DNA of 64,000 bases from Sphingobacterium sp. CZ-UAM (GTDB lineage: Bacteria; Bacteroidota; Bacteroidia; Sphingobacteriales; Sphingobacteriaceae): NCBI RefSeq assembly GCF_002000245.1, contig NZ_MTCM01000002.1, positions 744,001 to 808,000 of the forward strand, read 5' to 3'. A program made the position numbers and the translations under genes. This document shows positions 37,116-45,174 of this stretch, in pieces. The stretch's first letter is position 1; each line of letters begins with the position of its first letter. The notes under the pieces were generated by a model. The model had not been told where the DNA came from and did not search any database. It saw only the letters and a list, made by a program, of their open reading frames with translations.

Positions 37116-37211
37116 TCCATTGAAAAATAGACTAAAAATCATAACCAGCTCCCCCTTAAAGTCACATTTTAGTGGTAAGCAAACACTTACTGTTGGGATC
37201 CTGCTTTTGGT

Positions 37212-37566
37212 TAAATGCATTCAGCTTTTCATCAAATGATACCAGTGATGAACCAAATGATATCAGCGATGAACCAAATGAGTTCAGACTTGACAATATT
37301 TTGATCTCGTTTGATCAAAAAGTTAATCCATTTGGATGATCGCTGATCTCGAATGGACCAAAGCAGAGCTGTTTTAGAGGAAATGTAATCAAGGATAAGA
37401 GAAACGATCTTACTGTTTGCTCAAATGAAGGCAGTGTTGAGCTGACGTTAAACTCATTTGAACAAAAGATGAACTCATCTCGGTCATCACTGATCTCGTT
37501 TACAACAACAGCATCCTCATTTGAAGCGAGCTTGCTTGCTTTTGACACAAATGGACTATGGGATTA
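37212..37566. repeat. Degenerate 21-bp (seven-codon) repeat array in two orientations
   Basis: On the left, a CAAATGA-type core recurs at 37212, 37233, 37254 and 37275. On the right, the opposite-orientation core (CATTTGA or near variants) recurs in phase with 37308: 37329, 37350, 37434, 37455, 37476, 37497, 37518 and 37539, with weak positions between. Each unit would encode a heptad around Ser-Phe (SLISF-type), on the minus strand in the left part and on the plus strand in the right part. In-frame stops and the lack of starts argue against a functional gene. Confidence 0.65.
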
Positions 37567-37605
37567 GAGAAACCAGGTCTTGTTCGAATAGGATGAGGCA
37601 TAATT

Positions 37606-38607
37606 TTATCCCAGTGAACGAATTGATTTCTTAACAAAAGGCTCTTTTTTACGTCTTTGAGCTCTAAATTCATTGGGACCTATTCCAAATCGCTTTTTAA
37701 ATTGTCGGGAAAAGTTCTTTGCACAAGCAAAATTAAGCGAGAATGCGATGGAAGCTAATGTATCATCGGTGTGCAGCAGATATTCTTTTGCATCCAACAA
37801 TCGATATTCGAGGATCATACCGACGACGGTAAAGGATTTCCCTTCAAAGCTACGTGAGAGTTTACGCACGCTTACATTCATTGCATCGGCGATCTTGGTG
37901 ACCGAGATATCCTCGTCACTAAAATGTTGACGGATATAACGAACAGCGTTATGATAAAGCATTGCATCGCTGTTATCAGCAGCAGGTTGAGCTGGCTTTA
38001 AGTCCTGAAACAGTTGCTGGAATAACCGCAAGTTCCAATTTGCTAGCTGAAAGCCTGTACCAAAAGAGCGAAATTCAAAACGTTGCAACGACGCTAAAAT
38101 AGCATATAGCTTGCTCTGGATCGGGGTATGGCCAAAATAAAATTCAGTTTGTTGATTACTACCGGTTATTAAAGTCTTCAGTTTGGGATACTCGATCATT
38201 AAACCGTCCAAATGTTTTCCCGCGATCCCCAATGTCAGAAACCATGACTTTCCTTCATGAAGTACTAATTCGGGCGACTGTTCTTTCAGTTGATAGCAAT
38301 GAGCCTGTCCCGATGAAATCACTAATGGCGCTGTCAATTTAAGTTTTCCATTGCCAACGAAATGAAGATGGATCCAAAAGGAATAATCATCCGTTTTTAT
38401 AGGAACAGAAAATGGCTTATCAATGCTTTCCTGCTTGCATTCAATCCACGCGAAGTCAGCGGTCTGGAATATGCGTTGGTTTGCTATTGCTATTGGCAAC
38501 AGTAGTTGCCCCTCCTCAGACTCTGGCAAAAAAGCCAAATAACCATCGTATTTTCTATTGGTATTTGATCGTGTATATAGTGATTGAACAAAATTCTGCT
38601 TGAGCAT
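37606..38607 (-). CDS. AraC-family transcriptional regulator
   Basis: The 333-residue protein has an N-terminal sensory domain (about residues 15-210, AraC-binding-like beta structure) and a C-terminal double helix-turn-helix (about residues 222-322). The first helix pair is in DISVTKIADAMNVSVRKLSRSF, and the second carries the family signature DTLASIAFSLNFACAKNFSRQFKKRFGIGPNEFR. It is divergent from the kduI operon, 532 bases away. The five 22-bp repeats in that gap are natural candidates for its binding sites, so it may control uronate catabolism. Confidence 0.92.
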   Translation of the reverse strand: MLKQNFVQSLYTRSNTNRKYDGYLAFLPESEEGQLLLPIAIANQRIFQTADFAWIECKQESIDKPFSVPIKTDDYSFWIHLHFVGNGKLKLTAPLVISSGQAHCYQLKEQSPELVLHEGKSWFLTLGIAGKHLDGLMIEYPKLKTLITGSNQQTEFYFGHTPIQSKLYAILASLQRFEFRSFGTGFQLANWNLRLFQQLFQDLKPAQPAADNSDAMLYHNAVRYIRQHFSDEDISVTKIADAMNVSVRKLSRSFEGKSFTVVGMILEYRLLDAKEYLLHTDDTLASIAFSLNFACAKNFSRQFKKRFGIGPNEFRAQRRKKEPFVKKSIRSLG

Positions 38608-38770
38608 GCAAATAATTGGTGTCTTACATTAAATTTAATGACTTTATGTGTAACAACAAAACAGGCCATAATTTTGTTACGACCTATAAACCGGAAATTT
38701 CTCCCAGGGCTGTAACAGATCGAATATTACTGCTATCCTGAATCTTGAAATCAATAAGATTATTTAATCG

Positions 38771-38880
38771 TTTTACGACAGATTTTTCAAAGTTTACTTT
38801 ATGAAATTTCAAAGTTTAACATCAGATATTTCAAAATTAGTTTCAAGATATCTCAAAATTAAAGACAATAAAATTTAAAA
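38771..38880. repeat. Five tandem imperfect 22-bp repeats
   Basis: Units start at 38771, 38793, 38815, 38837 and 38859. Four share the ending TTTCAAAR or TCTCAAAA and most share a central GATAT/GAAAT core; the fifth is weaker. The period is about two helical turns, so the units lie on one face of the DNA, as expected for cooperative regulator binding. Confidence 0.65.
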
Positions 38881-39000
38881 TACTTTGCTGAGTTGGTCAG
38901 CCCTCAAACAGCGAACCCTCATCTAATCTATGGTGCTGATGAAGATATCATCCGAAACAATGTACAGGTGCTATCGTGGAAAAAACCAGAAATTTACTAA
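38872..39000 (+). pseudogene. Possible gene fragment (42 codons, no start)
   Basis: The frame between two stops reads like real protein (FAELVSPQTANPHLIYGADE, then DIIRNNVQVLSWKKPEIY and a stop) but has no start codon and overlaps the last 22-bp repeat. It may be the end of a decayed gene. I do not recognise the family. Confidence 0.3.
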
Positions 39001-39139
39001 AATAACCCGGCTCAAGTAGTTAAAATAAGGACAAAAAATTTATAGCAAATCAATACGACATCGATTGCGTAAGATTGTATCGTTTTTGAAAAATATTAGC
39101 CCTAAATTTAGCTTTCAAATAAAGAAAAATCATTCAGTT

Positions 39140-39985
39140 ATGAGCATTAATTTTGAATCCCGTTATGCAATCGGGCCTAAAGAATACAAAACGTTAGATA
39201 CACAAGGATTAAGAGATAATTTTCTCATTGAAAAAGTTTTTGAAACGGATAAAATTAACTTTGTGTATACACACTATGATCGTTACATGGCCGGTGGGGC
39301 AATGCCTGTAAATTCTAAAATTAAATTAGAAACAATCCCTGAATTATTAAAAGAACCTTACTTTCTCTCTAGAAGAGAATTGGGTATTATCAATGTCGGC
39401 GGTAATGGGCAGGTAGAGGTAGATGGAACATTGTATGAACTTAAAACCAAAGAAGCGCTCTATATCGGACAAGGCGCAAAAGATATCTATTTTTCAAGCC
39501 AAGACAGTGCGAATCCGGCAAAGTTTTATTTAAACTCAACTCCAGCGCACCAGAGTTATCCTACCAAAAAGGTCACTAAGGAAGATGCCAATAAAATAGA
39601 ATTAGGATCTCTGGAAACAGCCAACCACCGTACCATCAATCAGATGTTGCTGAATAAAGTTGTACAGACCTGTCAGCTACAAATGGGAATGACAGAGCTA
39701 AAGCCAGGATCCGTATGGAATACGATGCCATCGCATACGCATGACCGTCGTATGGAGGTTTATTTTTACTTTGAATTGCCAGAAGGTCAGGCTGTATCTC
39801 ATTTTATGGGACCGATAGACGAAACACGTCATATCTGGATGCATAATGATCAGGCTGTCATTTCTCCACCTTGGTCAATTCACTCAGGAGCTGGAACATC
39901 CAACTATACATTTATCTGGGGTATGGCGGGCGAAAACCTCGACTACGATGATATGGATAAATGTGCTATTACCGAACTTAAGTAG
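39140..39985 (+). CDS. kduI: 5-dehydro-4-deoxy-D-glucuronate isomerase
   Basis: KduI isomerises 5-keto-4-deoxyuronate, the product of pectate or other uronate lyases, to 3-deoxy-D-glycero-2,5-hexodiulosonate. The ATG at 39140 (MSINFESRYAIGPKEYKTLD) gives the usual length of 281 residues; the longer ORF is leader. The zinc ligands are H199, H201, E206 and H248 (SHTHDRRMEVYFYF and PPWSIHSG), as in the E. coli enzyme. It heads the operon with the DUF4861 gene and kduD. Confidence 0.96.
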   Translation: MSINFESRYAIGPKEYKTLDTQGLRDNFLIEKVFETDKINFVYTHYDRYMAGGAMPVNSKIKLETIPELLKEPYFLSRRELGIINVGGNGQVEVDGTLYELKTKEALYIGQGAKDIYFSSQDSANPAKFYLNSTPAHQSYPTKKVTKEDANKIELGSLETANHRTINQMLLNKVVQTCQLQMGMTELKPGSVWNTMPSHTHDRRMEVYFYFELPEGQAVSHFMGPIDETRHIWMHNDQAVISPPWSIHSGAGTSNYTFIWGMAGENLDYDDMDKCAITELK

Positions 39986-39996
39986 TATTTAGATAA

Positions 39997-40004
39997 TAGA
40001 TTTG
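39997..40004 (+). promoter_or_regulatory. Possible internal -7 element TAGATTTG
   Basis: This exact TAnnTTTG match lies 70 bases upstream of the DUF4861 gene, just after kduI. It could provide extra transcription inside the operon. Confidence 0.3.
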
Positions 40005-40074
40005 AGATCTTGGCTGGTCAAGCATCCCGCTTACAAACACTGTCTTTAATCTTTTTTCTTTAATCCTTTATCAA

Positions 40075-41202
40075 ATGAAGAGAACATTCATATTAAGTTT
40101 AACGCTAGGGCTTTCGAGTATCGCTTTTGCCCAAAACAATAAGACGATTACGGTTAAAAATCCTTCAGCAGTATCTAGAACAGAGCTGATCAGTATTCCT
40201 TATGCAACATTCGAAAAACATTTCGAGTTGAAGAAAAATGTCTTTACGATTGTTGATAGCAAGGATAAAGCGGAACTGGCTTACCAATTGGAAAAGCTAG
40301 GACAGTCAACCCCTCAAAATGTACTGATACAAGTATCTATTGCGCCTCGAAGTGCTTTGACTTTTGGTGTAACTGGAAATAATCCAAAAACCGTTGCGAC
40401 CAAAACATTTGCACGTTATGTCCCCGAACGTAAGGATGACTTTGCCTGGGAAAATGACATTGCTGCATTCAGGGCCTATGGAAAAGCATTAGAGGGTAGC
40501 TCTGAAGATGCCCAAGGATTTGATTTTTGGGCTAAGAGAACAAATGACCTTATTATTGACGAATGGTATAAAACAGGGGATTATCATGCCGATCATGGTA
40601 AAGGCTTAGATTACTATTCTGTGGGTCAAACTCTAGGAGTAGGCGACGCAACTCCATTTATTGATCAGCAGGTCGTCTATCACAAACATTATCGTCAATA
40701 TGAAGTCTTAGATAATGGTCCCTTACGCACGACGTTTAAGCTTATCTATGAACCAGAAAATGTCAAGGGTCAAAATATACAAGTTGAAAAAACAGTCTCG
40801 CTGGACGCGGGAAGCCAACTGAACAAAATACGTTATGCAATCAAAAATACGACTTCAAGCAGCACCCCTGTAGTCGTTGGTCTTGCCAAACGAAAAGAGG
40901 ATAAACCTCAGCTCTTAAATGACACCAAAAATGGTATTTTAGCTTATTGGGAGCCTGCAGAGGGGGATAAAATCACTGGGACCGCCGTGATCTTGCCTAA
41001 CAAAGTAAAATATATATTTAAGGATAGCCCAAAACAGTTTTTATTGGCAACTACGGTCACAAACAACAGCCCTTTGACCTATTTTGCTGGAGCTGCATTC
41101 AACAAAGCGGGAAAAATAACCAGTTTTGATCAATGGCAATCCTATATCAGAGAATTCAGAAATAACTTAAATCAACCATTAACGATAAAATACTCGAAAT
41201 AA
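40075..41202 (+). CDS. Secreted DUF4861 protein of the uronate locus
   Basis: The 375-residue protein has a signal peptide (residues 1-19, ending AFAQ) and the DUF4861 domain over the rest. Residues NDLIIDEWYKTGDYHADHGKGLDYY and VGQTLGVGDATPF form the strongest-looking block. The family is often found in loci for pectin-type polysaccharides, but I know of no proven activity. It sits between kduI and kduD and its stop overlaps the kduD start (TAATG), so it belongs to the pathway. A role in cutting or binding uronate-containing oligosaccharides outside the cytoplasm is an inference. Confidence 0.85.
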   Translation: MKRTFILSLTLGLSSIAFAQNNKTITVKNPSAVSRTELISIPYATFEKHFELKKNVFTIVDSKDKAELAYQLEKLGQSTPQNVLIQVSIAPRSALTFGVTGNNPKTVATKTFARYVPERKDDFAWENDIAAFRAYGKALEGSSEDAQGFDFWAKRTNDLIIDEWYKTGDYHADHGKGLDYYSVGQTLGVGDATPFIDQQVVYHKHYRQYEVLDNGPLRTTFKLIYEPENVKGQNIQVEKTVSLDAGSQLNKIRYAIKNTTSSSTPVVVGLAKRKEDKPQLLNDTKNGILAYWEPAEGDKITGTAVILPNKVKYIFKDSPKQFLLATTVTNNSPLTYFAGAAFNKAGKITSFDQWQSYIREFRNNLNQPLTIKYSK

Positions 41203-41972
41203 TGTCCATACTGCAATCTTTTGATTTGACCGGGAAGGTCGCTTTGGTAACTGGCTGTAAAAGAGGCATAGGTAAAGCTATAGCCGAAGCATTAGCGGAA
41301 GCTGGGGCAGATATCATTGGTGTTTCAGCATCGCTGGAGACAACAGGGTCGGCGGTAGAAAGATCCATCCAAGCATTAGGAAGGAATTTTTATGCTTATC
41401 AATGTGATTTTTCAAAAAGAACCGAACTCTATCAATTTATTGAAAAAGTAAAATCGGAGCATCCAACCATAGACATCCTTTTCAACAACGCCGGAAATAT
41501 CCTACGTAAACCAGCAGCTGAACATCCCGATGAGTACTGGGATGAAATCATTGAAATCAATCAAAATGCACAATTCATCCTGACAAGGGAAATTGGAAAA
41601 GATATGATTTCACGTGGAACTGGAAAAATTGTATTCACGGCATCGTTATTGACTTTTCAAGGCGGCATAAACGTTCCTGGATATGCAGCCTCCAAAGGTG
41701 CAATAGGGTCATTGGTAAAGGCTTTTGCAAATGAATGGGCCGCTAAGGGAGTAAATGTAAATGGTTTTGCTCCAGGTTATATTGCAACGGATAATACGGA
41801 AGCATTGAGAGACGATCCAGAGCGTTCTAAATCTATCCTGGACCGTATACCTGCTGGACGCTGGGGTACGCCGGAAGACTTTAAAGGCCCAGCGGTATTC
41901 CTTGCTTCAAAAGCAGCAAATTACGTACATGGCACCATCCTTACTGTCGATGGTGGCTGGATGGGAAGATAA
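41202..41972 (+). CDS. kduD: 2-dehydro-3-deoxy-D-gluconate 5-dehydrogenase
   Basis: KduD reduces the product of KduI to 2-keto-3-deoxygluconate using NADH. The 256-residue short-chain dehydrogenase has the nucleotide motif TGCKRGIGKAIAE (residues 17-29), NNAGNIL, and catalytic Y161 and K165 in YAASK. The end (GTILTVDGGWMGR) is the KduD signature. Its ATG shares one base with the stop of the DUF4861 gene. No kdgK or kdgA is in the window. Confidence 0.95.
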   Translation: MSILQSFDLTGKVALVTGCKRGIGKAIAEALAEAGADIIGVSASLETTGSAVERSIQALGRNFYAYQCDFSKRTELYQFIEKVKSEHPTIDILFNNAGNILRKPAAEHPDEYWDEIIEINQNAQFILTREIGKDMISRGTGKIVFTASLLTFQGGINVPGYAASKGAIGSLVKAFANEWAAKGVNVNGFAPGYIATDNTEALRDDPERSKSILDRIPAGRWGTPEDFKGPAVFLASKAANYVHGTILTVDGGWMGR

Positions 41973-41995
41973 AAAATCAACCTTTTAGGATTTTT
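41971..41995. terminator. Intrinsic terminator after kduD
   Basis: AAAAATC / GATTTTT arms with a 10-nt loop overlap the kduD stop and end just before the convergent FGE-like gene; weak GC content makes it modest. Confidence 0.45.
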
Positions 41996-41999
41996 CGTT

Positions 42000-42842
42000 T
42001 TAAAAGTCTTTGTCCTTCGGGGTAAAGACTTTTTTTACGATCCTAAATCCGAGATTACTGAATGAGGCATTCGGGCTAACAGAACCAATATAGACTGTAT
42101 TGAATGCCGAACAGCTATTTCTACTGCACCACCATGACCCTCCTCTTGCATGAGCCACATAACGCTCCCCATCCCTATTTAGCTTGCCCCAACAAAATTC
42201 AAATACATTACCAAATACATCATAAAGTCCCCATGGATTCGGTCTGAATGCCCCTACCGGAGAAGTATACATATAACCGTCGGATAAGTCAGCTTTAAGG
42301 TGATCCCTACCATGCCATATATTGGCATATTGACCTATATTTTCCTTATTCACCCCATCAAAATAACGTCCATCATTTCCCGCTCGCGCAGCGACCTCCC
42401 ACTCCTCAAAAGTGGGTAAGCGGCAATTAGCCCAAGCGCAAAAAGCCAATGCGTCTTTAAAAGATATACAAGTAACAGGATGATCCATTTTGTCCATTAT
42501 ACCACCCCGGCTTATCCCATTTGGAAAACGCCAATAAGCAGTACTATCCTGCAGCCACCGGAATTCCGCAAGCCCAGGCTCAAATACCATCGCATTATGA
42601 TATCGTTCTGCCAAAGTCTGATAGCCCGTCGCCTGTATAAATTTTTCAAATTCGGCATTGGTCAGTTCGTATTGGGCAATCCAAAAAGGTTCAACGTGTA
42701 CTGTTCTTTTCGGATTATCCAGACTCATCGTATCCCCCAATTGATAATCTCCCCCAGGAATTAAAACATATCCCTTCTCCTGCCCCATTAATGATAGACA
42801 GTTTAGGAGAAATATGGCCCATATCAATATTGCTAATCTCAC
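42000..42842 (-). CDS. Secreted formylglycine-generating-enzyme-like protein (SUMF1 family)
   Basis: The 280-residue protein has a signal peptide (residues 1-20, ending LMGQ) and a full FGE/SUMF1 domain: FWIAQYELTNAEFEKFI, DHPVTCISFKDALAFCAWANCRLPTFEEWEVAAR, NPWGLYDVFGNVFEFCW and ARGGSWWCSRNSC. C239 and C244 have the spacing of the copper-binding cysteine pair of active FGE, whereas many SUMF1 relatives lack it. It is the last of three overlapping genes (ATGA overlap with the gene upstream). No sulfatase lies nearby, so its target is unknown. Structural homologues such as GldJ/GldK-type lipoproteins lack enzymatic activity, so activity here is not certain. Confidence 0.85.
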   Translation of the reverse strand: MRLAILIWAIFLLNCLSLMGQEKGYVLIPGGDYQLGDTMSLDNPKRTVHVEPFWIAQYELTNAEFEKFIQATGYQTLAERYHNAMVFEPGLAEFRWLQDSTAYWRFPNGISRGGIMDKMDHPVTCISFKDALAFCAWANCRLPTFEEWEVAARAGNDGRYFDGVNKENIGQYANIWHGRDHLKADLSDGYMYTSPVGAFRPNPWGLYDVFGNVFEFCWGKLNRDGERYVAHARGGSWWCSRNSCSAFNTVYIGSVSPNASFSNLGFRIVKKVFTPKDKDF

Positions 42843-43618
42843 TGGTTTTGACGTTTGTTGTAGAGGGTTTTAGCGGATTCAATAATATACGCTTCGTTGG
42901 CGCTCGAAAAATTTATGCAACTATCATAATGTGTATCTGCTCCGTATAACGTATTGTATATTTTAGATTGTTCAAACCCTTCCAAATCTGATTTCTTTAA
43001 TAACTGGAGCAAAGTGGTCAATATATCCTTATCCTTCGGATTTTTTTTATAAAAACTGATCAAAAAAGGAATACTTTCCCATCCATCAATCTCTATCAAA
43101 GCAGTTTTATAGTTTAATCCAAGGGAACGATTTCGGCTCGCTTGATTCCTAATCAAATCGATTATTCTTTTTTTATTATCTTTCATAAACCGGAGTTGCC
43201 GTTCACTCCAGAAGACACCATTATAAACAAAAAGTAAATGCCCAAATATCTTCTTCTGGGGTTCGAATACAAACATTCGCTCGGCACAAGCCTGACTATA
43301 GATTTCCGGATAGATCATGGTATAAGTAAACTTTTCTTCGAAGCTCAACTTGTCAAAGTTGGTGCGCGAAATTCCAGCATCATAGTCTACCAATGCCTCA
43401 TCTGGCAGACTCTTCAGTCGTTGTTTAACTAGGTCCTGAACCTTCTTGAGACCAAAAGGGGGTATGCTTGCCCTTTCCCGCATAGCATAATAAAGTGAAT
43501 CTTTTGATCGCGGTTCATCCCAGGCGGCATCTTTATATTCTTGACCAAAACTCGGACTGCTGATAAAGCCAAGCAAAATCAGCCAACAAGCCCATATTTT
43601 ATTTACCTTTTTTTTCAT
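42839..43618 (-). CDS. Secreted protein of unknown function, paralogue B of the FGE operon
   Basis: The 259-residue protein has a signal peptide (about residues 1-25, ending SFGQ) and is homologous to the product of the gene upstream along its whole length. Shared blocks are IPPFGLKKV, EEKFTYTMIYPEIYSQAC, KKIFGHLL, SERQ, GLNYKTALIEIDGWESIPFLI and NPKDKDILTTLLQLLKK. The predicted structure is mainly helical. No known domain is recognised. It overlaps the upstream gene by 20 bases and the FGE gene by four. Confidence 0.82.
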   Translation of the reverse strand: MKKKVNKIWACWLILLGFISSPSFGQEYKDAAWDEPRSKDSLYYAMRERASIPPFGLKKVQDLVKQRLKSLPDEALVDYDAGISRTNFDKLSFEEKFTYTMIYPEIYSQACAERMFVFEPQKKIFGHLLFVYNGVFWSERQLRFMKDNKKRIIDLIRNQASRNRSLGLNYKTALIEIDGWESIPFLISFYKKNPKDKDILTTLLQLLKKSDLEGFEQSKIYNTLYGADTHYDSCINFSSANEAYIIESAKTLYNKRQNQ

Positions 43619-44354
43619 TGTAATACCCCATTGCTCTACGATAGATTAATGCTTCATTCTCCTTATTATAGTCTAAATAGGAATAGTAGTTACTCGTATC
43701 GCCATATAGCTTTTTGAATGAAGTTGACTTCATGAATTCGCTATACTCGCCACGTTTCATCAGTAATAACAATAAAGTCAATGCATCCTTATCTTTAGGG
43801 GTATTCTTTGCATATTCAATGATAAATGGAATCATTTGCCAGCCATTGATCTGTTCAATAGTTTCTTTATAATTCACCCCCATCCGTTTACTTCTTGTAA
43901 CAGACTCCTGGATGAGCCTCATGACTGAATCCCTATTTTCCTGTAGAAAATCTGTCTGCCTCTCCGACCACCACGCTTCATTAAAACCATCGAGCAACTT
44001 GCCAAATATCTTCTTATCGATGGCCTTTTGGTTTTCGGGTATATCGCAATTTTGAGCATATACTTCAGCGTGGATCATCGTATACGTAAATTTTTCACGT
44101 AAACTAAGATTCTTAAAATCAACTGCGGAGAGAGCCAATACTCCAGTATCTGTACCATCTTTATCCGCTACTGGGGATAATTTTGCTATCATTGCTTTGA
44201 CTTTAGCCAATCCATAGGGTGGTATTGTCATCTTCGTTCTGAATTCAATAGCAGCGGGATCCATGATATAATCACTTCCCGCTTCGTTTTCTGTCTGCGC
44301 AAAAACACGGGTCAGGCTACTTAGACAAATAAGTATTAAAAATAAACCTCTCAT
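43599..44354 (-). CDS. Secreted protein of unknown function, paralogue A of the FGE operon
   Basis: The 251-residue protein has a signal peptide (residues 1-19, ending VFAQ). Blocks shared with the next gene's product are IPPYGLAKVKAMI, REKFTYTMIHAEVYAQNC, KKIFGKLLDGF, WWSERQ, GVNYKETIEQINGWQMIPFII and TPKDKDALTLLLLLMKR. One cysteine after the Tyr-Ala-Gln motif is kept in both paralogues, but it is not part of the CxPxR motif that FGE normally modifies. It starts the three-gene operon. Confidence 0.82.
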   Translation of the reverse strand: MRGLFLILICLSSLTRVFAQTENEAGSDYIMDPAAIEFRTKMTIPPYGLAKVKAMIAKLSPVADKDGTDTGVLALSAVDFKNLSLREKFTYTMIHAEVYAQNCDIPENQKAIDKKIFGKLLDGFNEAWWSERQTDFLQENRDSVMRLIQESVTRSKRMGVNYKETIEQINGWQMIPFIIEYAKNTPKDKDALTLLLLLMKRGEYSEFMKSTSFKKLYGDTSNYYSYLDYNKENEALIYRRAMGYYNEKKGK

Positions 44355-44536
44355 AAAATATAATTAATGCTATTTAAAAGTAATAAAATTATTCCTACCA
44401 AAAACAATTCCATTTCTCAAATCCAATATCATAAACTTTATCTACTTCTGATCCCTAATGGCATTACTTTCGATATATCTACATTTTCCAAAGCTATGCG
44501 CTGCTCCATTAGTTTTCAAAGGACATAGAAAACAAA

Positions 44537-44568
44537 AATCCCCGGACCTTTTAGCAAGTCCGGGGATT
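44537..44568 (-). terminator. Intrinsic terminator of the yicC-gmk-nadD operon
   Basis: Perfect 11-bp arms AATCCCCGGAC / GTCCGGGGATT with a 10-nt loop lie 22 bases after nadD, with an A-run on the plus strand. Confidence 0.8.
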
Positions 44569-44590
44569 CACTTTGTATATTTTGCAATCC

Positions 44591-45166
44591 TTATGAATAA
44601 AGCCCTTTTTTATCTATAAAATCAATCACTTTTTGCGGCGTGAAAAACTGAATATTCTTATGCTCTTTAATTGCCTTTCGCAGAAAGGTAGAGGAAAGTT
44701 CCATTAAGGGTGTATCAGTCATGGTTATGGAAGGATGATCCTTTAGCTTCCCACCATGATAGCCTGGCCGGGGATACACATAAATATGATAATCACGCAA
44801 AATAATCTCAGCATTCTTCCATTTCTCCAATGATTCTAAGATATCCTCACCCATTAAAAGCACGAATTCTCTAGTCGGATATTTTTCCTTTAGATAGGTT
44901 AATGTATCTATGGTGTAGGATGGTACCGGCAAATGGAATTCGATGTCACTTACGCGTAAATGTTCACAATCTTCAACCGCAAGATTTAGCATTTCCAAAC
45001 GGTCATAGGGATCTGCTAAGGTTGATTTCTTCTTAAAGGGGTTCTGTGGCGATACTACAAACCAAACTTCATCCAGCCCGGTAAAATTGGCCATGTAATT
45101 TGCTATAATCAAATGCCCAACATGCACCGGATTAAAAGAACCAAAAAACAAACCAATCTTTTTCAT
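44591..45166 (-). CDS. nadD: Nicotinate-nucleotide adenylyltransferase
   Basis: NadD adenylates nicotinate mononucleotide in NAD synthesis. The 191-residue protein has the nucleotidyltransferase motif GSFNPVHVGH (H15 and H18), GEDILESLEKWKNAEIIL and the C-terminal ELSSTFLRKAI. It follows gmk by eight bases. With nadA (62200-63195) it gives two steps of the de novo pathway in the window. Confidence 0.96.
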   Translation of the reverse strand: MKKIGLFFGSFNPVHVGHLIIANYMANFTGLDEVWFVVSPQNPFKKKSTLADPYDRLEMLNLAVEDCEHLRVSDIEFHLPVPSYTIDTLTYLKEKYPTREFVLLMGEDILESLEKWKNAEIILRDYHIYVYPRPGYHGGKLKDHPSITMTDTPLMELSSTFLRKAIKEHKNIQFFTPQKVIDFIDKKGLYS

Positions 45167-45174
45167 CTAGCGCT

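Larger units (their letters stand above)
36986..37605. other. Intergenic region between the fibronectin-like and AraC genes
   Basis: This 620-base stretch has no convincing gene. It contains the hairpin at 37056-37115 and the degenerate 21-bp repeat array at 37212-37566, both listed separately. ORFs crossing it are artefacts of the repeats. Confidence 0.6.
38608..39139. other. Divergent intergenic region between the araC-type gene and kduI
   Basis: It holds the 22-bp repeats (38771-38880), a protein-like frame without a start (38872-39000) and the kduI leader. No intact gene is visible. Confidence 0.5.

Noticed and set aside
37015-37239. Plus-strand ORF over the large hairpin
   Set aside because: It is created by the inverted repeat and has no homologous-looking motif.
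37315-37548. Minus-strand 77-codon ORF in the 21-bp array
   Set aside because: Its residues follow the repeat on the wrong strand, and it has no promoter or consistent pattern.
37212-37566. CRISPR array
   Set aside because: The units are degenerate and directly abutting, without the alternation of constant repeats and unique spacers, and no cas gene is present.
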